Below, piece by piece: positions 9,109 to 21,100 of a stretch of DNA of 30,501 nt. The stretch is taken from assembly GCF_000003605.2 (NCBI RefSeq), contig NW_003130854.1, positions 2,161,473 through 2,191,973 of the forward strand. The letters run 5' to 3'. The translations under genes were made by a program, and so were the position numbers. The number at the start of each line of letters is the position of its first letter. Position 1 is the stretch's first letter. The stretch is from Saccoglossus kowalevskii (lineage: Eukaryota; Hemichordata; Enteropneusta; Harrimaniidae). The notes below the pieces were generated by a model. The model was given only the letters and a program-made list of their open reading frames with translations. It was not told the DNA's origin and searched no databases.

Positions 9109-12100
9109 ATGGCCGACAGTGAAGATTTGGATTTTAATCCGTTCTACAAACTTCTACAGGTAATTGCATGTTTCTGTGATCAAGTACAATTGTATCATTA
9201 TTGAGGGATAATACATGATTTGTGAGTTTGTATAAAAGCATGGCATTTAATTAATCAATTGACAAGTTAAAGTTGACGTCATAAGTGAAACTGGAGCACC
9301 ATATTTTGGGCCGGTGGAGAAAGTAGAAAACTGTAGTCTCGAGTTGTTTCAAATAATAGTAATATACTGTAGGTTGTTTATTATTTGGCGCCGTAGACGA
9401 TATTTACTTGAGAACCTCTCATCGTCTTTATTTTGACCACGTCGTAGGTCATATACTCATCGCCCTCTGTGTCAAAATTCAGAAATGCTTTCTTTTTGTT
9501 TTCCACAGAATCCCTCATTTACATCAGTGTTTCCGGAAACGTTGTGTGATTTTGTGATCATCCCACAATTGGGGTGACTTCTTCAATTCCCATGAGATAG
9601 TCATGATCATTGCATTTGCTTTAATATTTATTGTAGTTTTTTAGGAAAATATGTTTCTAAAGATACAATAAATTTATCATATTATTGCAGCAAATCACTT
9701 GCATACCATCATCTTACAAATGTACATTGTCATTTTATATGCTATTTTCTTTGTTTTTAGTTAAATTCCTGAATTGATGAATTTTTGAAACTATTACTTT
9801 AAATTTGGCAATTGTTCGGTCCATATTAAGCAGTTGATCTGTGTTACTAGTATTAACATGTAATATTGTATTAATTAATTTGTTTATTTCTACAGACTAG
9901 ATTTATGAATAAATTTGAAACTGCCCAGAAAAAATGTTATCTTGTGTGTATCCCTGCAGCGACAGCACTTCAAGGAATCAATATCAATCAAAACTTTGTA
10001 GGTATGTATGATGTTTTGAAATAGTTTCCTTCAACAACTCACATCAAGACGGCAGGCTTTTTGTAAGTCTTTGTCCACCACTGTCGTCCTAGGTATTCGA
10101 CTTTTGTTCTCTTATGATGAGTTAATAACACCAACGAATTGTTTCCCTCAGCATTGTGTAAGTTAGATATGTGTTTGTGTACCACTACTGCTTTTCCTAG
10201 GCTTCAGTGACCGCGTCTCGTGATTCACAAGTGATCCTTTGTCGTTGGTAATTAACATAAAATGGTGGGCTTTTTGTAAGTCTGCGTCAACTACTGTCGT
10301 CCTGGGAACTTGACTTTTTTTCAGATACGTGTTTGTGTACTGCCACTGCTTTCCTTGGGCTTCGGTTTCCCTCTGAATTGTGTAAGATAAATATGTGTTT
10401 GTGTACCACTACTGCTTTCCTTATGCTTCGGTTATTTTTTCCACAAATAAAAAAGAAAATCAGCAATCGACGTTGGTCTTGAAAAACACCCAAAAATATT
10501 TTATCTTTATTTAAAAACCTAATTCGTAACTAGAGTGAGCAGTCAGTAAAATATCCTATCTCTGGTCTTTATTTTTAAACCTAAATCGTAACTAGAATGG
10601 TTCAAAGCAGCCTGTAAAATAAAACAAAGGCAGCATGTTACTTAAGGATCTGTCAATCAACCACACCATGCTAACTAATTGACCTGTCAATCAACCACAT
10701 CATGCTAACTAGCCCACAGCCGCCACCCCCCACCTAAATGATATACGGTAGTCCGGCACGCAAGTTGTTGGCGCTTAAATTGACAACATCCGACTTGTTC
10801 AACTAATACCATCAAGGCTACAACTGGCTTATTGTTACTGCAGTAATGTGATACAAAGTCTGGTCATCATACTTTAATTGATAGTGAATTATACACAAGC
10901 ATGGATTGCTAGAATACTCTGTGCCCAAACATGTGAGTAACAATTGCACAGGGCACATATGTCGTCATAATTGAAATTGTTGTCAGGACAGTACATTCAG
11001 CAATACTGTTTCAGTCACAAAGTTAAACCACCCGTTTATCATACTTGCAACATAATAGCAAGCAATAACATGACATTAACTTGATGAAAATGAATGAATA
11101 CTTCATATAATAGTGGTAGTGAATCTACATGTACATAGATAACATTTATAGAATTGATATACATACATGTACTACTACTGCTCATTTTACATATTTACTA
11201 TTTTGTTTCAGATACTCATATACTCAGGCCTTCTCCTTATTTTCGAAGGTATGGAAAACCCAATTGCTTTATTACTTTTTTCATAACTCTGTACAGGATT
11301 CTACCAAAGATAAAAATGAATTAGCCATGGTGGCTATATAAATGTACTCCATCATTTTTCTTAGCGTGCAATCACCAACTTGTTTGGTCACTTTGCAAAC
11401 ATGAAAAATAACAAAATTATTCAGCTTCATGTAACAAATTGACTTACTTGACTTAATTCCTTGTCTCTTCGTGGAGATTAGGGCTAGTTGGTTTCCCTAA
11501 TCACAGCTTTTTCCAGGGTAAGGTGATTACCCCGACGCCCAACCTCCAACCTGGAGGACCAGTTGAACTGTATTTCGTCTCTTCTCTGCATGGTTAAACA
11601 TGCCAGGGGATTTCTCCTCGCTGACACAGCTCGTAGGGTAACTAAGAACCCCAAGCCTCTCCACCACGGCAAGGTAACAGTTCAGGGAGTAGTGCTGTAA
11701 CACTTAATATAAAACAATATTATGTTTCCCTGATGTTTAATTTCTAGACATTTCTGGTGGTGATGTTTGTATATAATGACCATTTTCTCTCTGAATAATT
11801 GAAATTACTCTTAGCTATTGGTGGTGAAAGTGACGTAATATGTTGTAGCCTAAATGTAAATGTAATTCATTATTTGAGTGTATTTTAGTGTAAGGGTTAC
11901 TGGAAACCCAGTTATTATTAGTTGTTATCCTTGTAAAGAGTATGAGCTTGGCAGAAATTGCTGCACCCAAATACAAGTAGACTGTTGACAGTCCTCAGGT
12001 CTAATTTGTTAGTATATTAAATCAGCAAACACTGAAGCTGTTTACAAGAAATTCCACAGGCATTTCAGCGAAGGCCACAATGTCACCTGAGGGTGTTTAC

Positions 12101-15100
12101 AAACGTTAACAGTCATCAGGCCTCCAGCCTTTGCTGAAATGCTTATGGCATTTCTTGCAAACACCTTTAGAGTTTGCTGATTTAATATACTAAAAAAATC
12201 AGGCCTGAGGACTGTCGACAGTCTATTAAATATACAACTATCATTTTATACATTGTGTATACATTGTGAAGGCAGTATCTTTTCATTCACTGTTACTTGT
12301 TTTAGTTAAATTTGTTTGTTAATTTGTTAGCTTGTTATTTTTTAAATTTTAGCTGTAAAAAACATTTCTTTAATTATGTCGCTGTTTTTCTTGCAGTCAC
12401 TATGAAAGTACAGATAAAACTGGTAACAAAAGTATTGCAATTGAAAATGGTTTTGTTCAAACCAAAGATGGATTCTCTGTTAACACAAAAATCAGGATTC
12501 TGTCTGAAGAACTCAGCTACAATAAGGTATACATTGACACTTAGAAAACCTAAGTCAACTTTTGTCTGAAATTTTCTGAAATAAACTTAATTTTTTACTC
12601 CCATGTGCGAAGCACACAATGGGAGTTTTTGCAGTTACCCTGTCTGTATGTGTGTATGTGTGTGTGTATGTGTGTGTGTCCGTCTGTTCCACTGATATCT
12701 CAAGAACCATACATCGTTTTTTGATGAAACTTGGTGCATAGATGCTCTGGGCCAATGCGCAGATTTGATTAGGTTTTGGTAGAAATCCATGCATATTAAT
12801 TACCTAATTTGCATGATAATCAGCTCATTTTTAGCTATTCCATGACTAATTTCACTAATTTAGTCCACTAATTTCTAAAGAACCACTCATTGGATTTTGA
12901 TGAAACTTGGTTCATTGATGCTCTGAACTAATGCTAGGTTTTGATTAGTTTTGGATGAAAATCTGTGAATATTAATTACCGAATAATGATTAGTTAATTT
13001 TCGGCTTTTCCACTGATATCTCAACTACTGATCTTTGCATTTCAATGAAACTTGGTACCTAGATGTCATAGGACACTGCACAGACCTAGTAGTTTTTAGG
13101 GTATATCAGTACATATTAATTACCTAATTTGCATAATAAATTAATTTTCAGCTTTTGATATTTCAAGTAGTAAGCATTACATTTCAGTGAAACATGGTAC
13201 ATATATACTCAAGGACTATGCACAGATCAATTGTTTTGGGATAAATATTTGTGCATATTAATCACCTAATTTGCATAATTAGTTAATTATCGGATTTTCA
13301 CGTATATCTCAAATACTAATCATCACATTTCAATGAAATTTTGTACATAGATGCTCTAGGACAATGTATAAATATGATCAGTTGTGGGTTAAATTAGCAT
13401 AATAATTCATAATTATGATCTGATCACATTTCAATAAAACTTGGTACATAGATGGTCTGTTACATTGCGCAGACCTTATTAGTTTTACACTTTGTTCATT
13501 TTAATTTCATGATTTGCATAATTATTTTTCAGCTTTTCCATCAATATCTCAAGTACAAGTAATTTTGAATTAATTTTTACTGTGTCTCTAATACTCTCAG
13601 CACACGGGAGTTCTTTCTAAGCTTTCTTTGATTTCATATATTTTCAAAAATATTGATCAAGACTGGTAGCAAATAGGGGATTATGTCAATTTGGCCTAAA
13701 AATAACAGAAAAACATTATACAAAAATACATAAAATGTTGCGCCATAATTGTGGTGAAAAAAATGTTAAAGTTAAGAGTTGTTGGATAAGCGAATCACTA
13801 TTTGTATCTCAGCAGCTGCAATCCACCCTGCCACATTTGATAATGTATCCTTCAAACTCTTTTCTGCATCCATAGTTCCATTGCCTTACACAGTACACAC
13901 AGTGTACTGATTATATCATGATTTGTCATATACTGCATAGTATGATTTGCTATAACAAAAAATTTATATTATTTACTTTCAGGATTATAAACCATTCAAG
14001 ATTTTAATAATAGAAAAACCATTGGATCCAAGGTTCAGGGTGAGTATTATTTACAGTATCAGTATATTGAAGCATATGATTAAAGGTTACTATTGGTAAC
14101 AAGGCAGAGATTTCAGAAAAATAATTGAACTGTTATAATAAGTACTTTTTGTACTTGATTATGTTAGAAATCTAATCACATTTTTTTATTTGCAGACTGG
14201 CAACTTTGTTTCATTGTCGCCTGTAGATACGTATACTAATAGCATATCATTTCAGGAGTAAGTGATTTCTTTGTATATGTATGTGTAAACAGAGTAATGA
14301 TTTGATGAACCATTAATTAAATGTGTCTATTCTACAACATTATACCTTGAGATCTCATAGTTATGTAAGTGTCTAGTGAACAACTTTACAAACAAACATC
14401 CTACAATGATCATGATGCGATATTTACTTTTCAATTTTGACTTTCAGAAACAAGAAACTTCTGTTTCAATTTCCGGAACACAGAGTGCCTTTGTCAATTT
14501 TAGATCAGAACATTAAACAATTTAACATGAATTATATGATATTGCAAGGTTACTTGGACCATGCTGCAATGAAGTTACAGGATATGTGTTTTACTGCTAC
14601 TGAGGTAAAAATGCTCTACTTAGAAAATCATCTTTTTGTAGAAGTGCTCATCAAGCCAAAATATTTTTTTATTGTACATATTGTTTTTCCATAGATACAC
14701 TCATTTATGTAAAGGTGTATGTTACTTTTGGTTTATGTACCGATATAGTCAAACCTGTGTTTAGAAACTACCCAATATGAACAGTGTTTATAGACAGGTG
14801 GTCTTGTATGGAGGTTGAATTATCTTTTCTTGAACTGCCACCTCATACATTTCAAACTATGTTTAAAAACAAATACTGTAGATAACTTTATTTCGCTGAA
14901 GGGATGATTTCGTGAAAATAAAATTCAGCGAATATACTTTTTTTCCTATATTTCACATTAAACTCATGAAAAATCAGTGAAAATAAATTCAAAGCAAAAC
15001 GCCCAAAAAGCCTTTTCAGCGAAAATTAATTCCAGCGAAAGTAAAGTATTCCACAGTAATTTGTTTCTGTTCCTGTTCCAAATTTGTTTGATGTTAACAA

Positions 15101-18100
15101 AATCAAGTTTGACTTAAAAATTATTTTATAAACAGAATTTTGGTTCTTAAGCAAAGACAATTAAAAATATTGGTCACATAAGACAGGTATTTTTTTTACC
15201 CTGGTTGCTCATACATTATGTCATAATAGGCTTTTTTTTCTTTGAACTAATGCTGTAATAGTTTTATTTCATATGATTGCCCTATCAAAATATAAGTAAA
15301 AAAAATAGTTGACTATTATATGTACATGCAAAACTCAAATTTGCAGTAATATTACCGCCAGTCCAAATTTTAAGTTAGATGCATCAAAATTAAAGTTGTA
15401 TGTGTTACATTACCCAATGGATACTAAAAAAAATTTTTAATTTGCAAAAAAAATTTTACTAGTGTTCATTTGCATTTTTTTGTTATGAAATATATAAATA
15501 TTTCTATGGTATACACTGGAGTCTACTAAGCCATGTACGTTATAATTTATTTATAAACCAAAATGATTCCAGTTACATATTGTATGAACTTGTGCAGCGT
15601 CTGTCACATATTTGGCAGATGAAAACAGTAGATCATGGTAAGCTGAGAAAGTGTTGTGAAATCTCAAGCCATCATTGACTGGTCTGATTGATTCTTGAAT
15701 GGATGGAGCAATCTGCCTAGTCTATCCAATTATCTTTTTTATTAATTGAATTAGATTAAATTCAAATAAAAACAGTTGGATTTATAAGTATAAAAAATTT
15801 ATTTTATAAAAATAAACAAAGATTTGTTGATTTATAAGCGTGATTTGATTTTGATTCGCAGAGCATTTTGAAAGTTAACAGAAATACGCGACGTAATGCA
15901 GACAGGAGAATGGTTGATATATTGACAATTGCAGTTGAAAGGTAAACATTTTGTCTGTGCATGACAAATTTATATTTTTCTCATTTTGCTTAATAATTTG
16001 TGTAAATGTTTGGTCAAAAACATAAGTCTGAATTCTGTGTTGGCATATGCCGGTCATCCTAAAATAAGAAATTATTATAGATTAATAATTAATTATTATT
16101 ATAGAATGCATGCATGTCGTATTATCATATTATAGCTAGTTTTTACTGAGTTGCACTTTCACTTTGCAATATAGTGAGGTATCATTCCCTGGCCAATATG
16201 TGCACTGTCAATGTTGACGTCGTGGAAGAGCAATGGAGAGATACAGAATATGAATTGAAGTGAATCTCCTAAATTAAACTAGCTTTGTAAACAATAGACA
16301 CTCATTTGAAGGGTTTGTTTTATCGTTGGTATGTTTGATAAAAATATATTTATACAATTTGTGTTTTTATCTTATCTGGGAGTGATATTTCATATACAAA
16401 GTAGGAATGCAATTATAGCTGGTAATCTCAGTACTATTATTCATGTAAACTGTAAATATAACACTGATCATATTTTATTTCACATAGTTATGTTATGGGG
16501 TGTGTTCATAGCAAAGTATTCCCGGCTGTCTGTCAGAAGTGTTGTAGAGATGATAACAAAATCTGTAGCAAAGAGAAAGAACTCCAAGGAGTTGGAGGTG
16601 ACGAATTTGGTGTCAAAACTGAGTTTTGCTGTCCACTACCAGCATCAGTGAGTATTCATTTACCCTCAAACTAGCTTAGAATCTAGAACCTACCGGTAGG
16701 CTTAGATGATGACATTTTCAATCAACCAATCAAATTTAGTCAATAGCTGACAGTGATTAAATATTACTAGCATCATACCTAGATATAATTGATGGCATTT
16801 TCAAACAACCAATCAAATTTACAGTCAATAGCTGACAGTGATTAAATATTACTAGCATCATACCTACGCTTAGTTGATGGCATTTTAATTCAACCAATCA
16901 AATTTACAGTCAATAACTGACCATGGTAAGATATTACTAGCATCATACCTAGGCATAGTTGATGGCATTTTAATTCAACCAATCAAATTTACAGTCAATA
17001 ACTGACCATGGTAAGATATTACTAGCATCATACCTAGGCATAGTTGATGAAATTTTCAATCAACCAATCAATTTTACAGTCAATAGCTGAAAACAATGAG
17101 ATATCACGTTTTTCAATATTGCATATTTTTTGTATCAATGTGTTTTCTGATGAATCTATTCATAGCATTCATACATGGTATATTTACCATACTAATGAAT
17201 TGTGCAATGTTTTACGTTATGTAGGTTGTTGAATTAGCAAGATTGGATGGACTCTACACCCCACTTGAAAAATTGTTTTGTTTAAAATCTACGTTGGTGA
17301 GAATTGTAATTTCATATATACACTCATCACTTCACATTGTTTTGTATTATACGTACATGTATTATATTAGTATCTGTTGTGGGTTTTTTCTGCCCTCTAG
17401 TATGGACTATAATTAAATCTAATCCCATGTATTTGCATATCGTTTAGACCAAGTTGTGTCCATGCATAAAAGTTACTTGGGGACAACCAAACTTACCAAG
17501 AAATTGTCAGTTCTTTTAATTTTGATTTCTCATTAAGATAACCAGTTTTACTCCATGTTCCTTGCATGTAGGGAATAACACGAAATGAATAGTCATAAAT
17601 ATAACAGTAAATATTTCAAATGGACAACACATACAATATTGTTTTGTTGCCAGAGGTCATCCTTCAGGGCACTTAGATTGAACCAGCTATTTCTTTGCTC
17701 ATACTGAGGATTTGCACATGTTTCACTGTACAATTTACAACTACGATTTTTGACCTCTTAGACCATGCTAAGGAACTTTGCATGAATACAACTATTATGT
17801 GTTTATATATATGGTTTGTGTTAATTATAGGATTGTATATCAGAAGAAGTGAATTACTTTGCTAAAGACAATGTGGTAGCTGGTAATGAAGTACCATGCA
17901 TTGCGTCAGATGATCTTATACCTCTACTGGTAAGCAAAGTCCACAATCATGAAGCGGATCTGCCATTACTTAGTCAGAATGTGTCCAATATTGCATTTGT
18001 CATCCAGTGTTTGTATTTTAATAGCAAGAAAGAAACAATATTAATTTGACTTTCTTGGTGAAAATAAAAAAGTTGCTTAGTGTAACATTTGTGTTAAGAC

Positions 18101-21100
18101 AATAATGTTTATATCCATCCGTGTTAAAATGATTGGTTACCTTATTATGGTCATCATTAGGGTCAATGCCATTAAGATACCAGGAATAGAAAAATAATTG
18201 GTGTCATCGAACAAGTCCAAAATTGTGGTGTGGAATATGACAGAAATTTTGCATTTTAACACTGGTTTCTATGGTGAAATTATTTCTTCACAATGAATCC
18301 TGAAATTTTATTTGGTGACATTATTGATATGAATCCTAATGCTGTTAAAAAAACACATTTAATTTTGTGTGTTACTTGTGTCATAATATATTCCTAAAAA
18401 GTACAACGAGTAATCCTCTCCCACAATGCATTGTATATATGTGCAGTAACATGCTCAGTAGTGCAAAATTTGAATTCAACTCCCACAATGCATTGCATAT
18501 ATGTGCAGTAACATGCTAAGTAGTGCAAAATTTGAATTCAACTCCCACAATGCATTGTATATATGTGCAGTAACATGCTCAGTAGTGGCAAATTTGAATT
18601 CGACTCAAACTGTCTTGAAGTTACTATGGATTCAAAAATAAAGGGTGATAACATTACATTTTATTTTGCTCATTGCTGAAACTTAGGTTATTTTTGCTTA
18701 AAGTTGTATCGTTATTCCATTTCAGGTAACAGTACTCATCCAGTCTAAAAGCACTCATTTAATCAGTAATTTGTATTATATAGAACATTTTCACTGGGCA
18801 ACAACGTCAAAAGATGATCTCAGGTTAGTCATACACTCAGTTAATGTTTAATAAATACAGCTAATCTGTATTTCAGATAATTATCACATTTGTATCATGT
18901 ATATCTGACCTGTGTAATGGAATCTGCCTCAGTGTGAGCCTTATTCATGACAGAACTTTTTCAGTAAATCAAATAGAAAGTATTAATTATTCAATTAAGT
19001 TCAGTAAAATTTGTACATGTACAGGGTACATGTAGCATGTTTTATGATAAATCTATAAATTTTTAAAAGAAATCACTGAAAACCATTCGACCAATCACAG
19101 TAATTTTGAATTTGACATCACTAGTGTAGATGAAATGATCTGAGTGTCATCCAATCAGCAATCAGTTTCACACTTAGAGAATGATACAAAAGTTCATTCC
19201 AGCGTCTCTCATTTCAATTGAGAATCAAAATATTTTCCAAAAAATTACAGTTATTGAATTCACTTGGTAATCTGAAATGCATATATACATGTGTCACATA
19301 TATACTTTTGTATTATTTAGTTTCAGTCTAGTGACATTTAAGGCTGCTACAGAATATTTTCTGAACACTGATTTTTCACATCTCAAACCACTTGCACCGA
19401 AGATGAGAAATGAGGTAAGTGGTTGCTGCTACATTTGGTAATTATTATTGATATTGACAATGATGTGACGTGACTCCTTCAATTGTTGTGATGAGCAAGA
19501 CTTTGGAAATTTGTTAGTTTGAAATTACGAGACTTTAGTTTGGAGACAATTAGTAGCAATCCAACAAGTTAAATTTATAACATTTTAACATGTGCTACCA
19601 GTACATGATTTGTGTCTGTAATATGTTAGCTAGAATGAAAATTTCTGCTGTTGGTTTGAAATCTATGGATAATCTTGATAAACTGGGTTTTAAGTATAGG
19701 ATAAAGCTTGAGTACAAAGATTTACTATTTCCATAGCAACTGGATCCAGATCTCGTCTAATGTAATTGGTTGTTTTGAAGGAGAATCCTTCCCTAAAGAA
19801 AATTTTATAGTACAAGTGTTATCATTGGTTACTTGTTAATATATAGTCGTTATTACTATTTTTAATTTAAATTAAACATCTTATTAATACCGGTACTTCT
19901 TTTTATGGACACACCCCCCCCCTCATGGGCATGTAAATTAAAAATCATTCTCAAAGTTGTTGTTTCCATGGTTACCAGATCCTTCTCCACCAAAATTTAT
20001 TAGATTGGCATTTTGAATGAAAATTAGTTCCTGGAATGAATGTTTCCATGGCAACCGTATCTACAAATTTCACAAACAAACATACACTGGCAAAAATGTT
20101 ATTGAAAAATCCTTGGCTGACTAATTGCATGCATTTTTTGTAAACTTCATATCTGTAATATACTAGATGACACTAGAAGAAATTCTTCTTGCCAAAAAAG
20201 AACAAGAAAATGAAACTGGGGAAAAAGGTGAGAGAAGCAGAGACAGCCATAAAGTAGCATACAGAACACGTGGAGGTTCATTCAACAGAGAATTAGACAA
20301 TATAACAAGAATGATAGAAAAAACTACTACTAGTCCTACAAATACAACTACTCCAATGAAATCTCTTTTTGCCGGTAAGTCAAACAACTGTGATACTTTA
20401 GGATGTGTCTTAATTTGTGTATGTTAAGCCCTGCTCAGATTGATCTAGTACAAAGGTATAACACTGCTCAGTAAAAGAATGACCTTGCTAACCAAAGAAA
20501 ACTGCCTATTCATACAACATCCCTTATAATCTATATCAATTATCCTGTTTATCAAATAATGTATTTAGTATATTACCGGTAGTAGCAATTATGTGAATGA
20601 AAGAGTTGTGTTTATGGGTCACAAATTTTAATGATATGCCATACATGTGCAATAAATGTAATTTTTATGTGCACTTCTATTGGCCATATGGTAGGAGCAA
20701 ATATGATAGTGGTTGATACTTATCTGTTTTAGAATATGACCAAGTCCAAGCAAGTGGTTTTGCTCAGAGATCTACAGTTGTACCTCCAGACGTGATCCCT
20801 TCATCATCAGCACACACAAGACTACAAACTCCACTTGGGTAAGCATGACTAAGCTCAAGGTTGTTGCATTTGCATATTCATGTCATATTTTATTACAGTA
20901 TTATTGACATATCATCAGGATTTATGATGTAAAATTTATTGGAGCCAGTAGGAAAAGTAGAGTAAAGTTGGTTATCATTATCAAATGTTTTTTTGGTTGT
21001 ATACAAAGTCTTGATGTGAGCCATGATGTTTTGTGCATGATTTGACCTACAACCTTTGATCTGATAGGTTAAGTACAATCTATGTTATTAACCAATCAGA

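Noticed and set aside
16331-16651. Plus-strand 106-residue ORF
   Set aside because: It overlaps VPS9-gene exon 9 in a different frame; the homologous frame is the spliced one starting at 16488.
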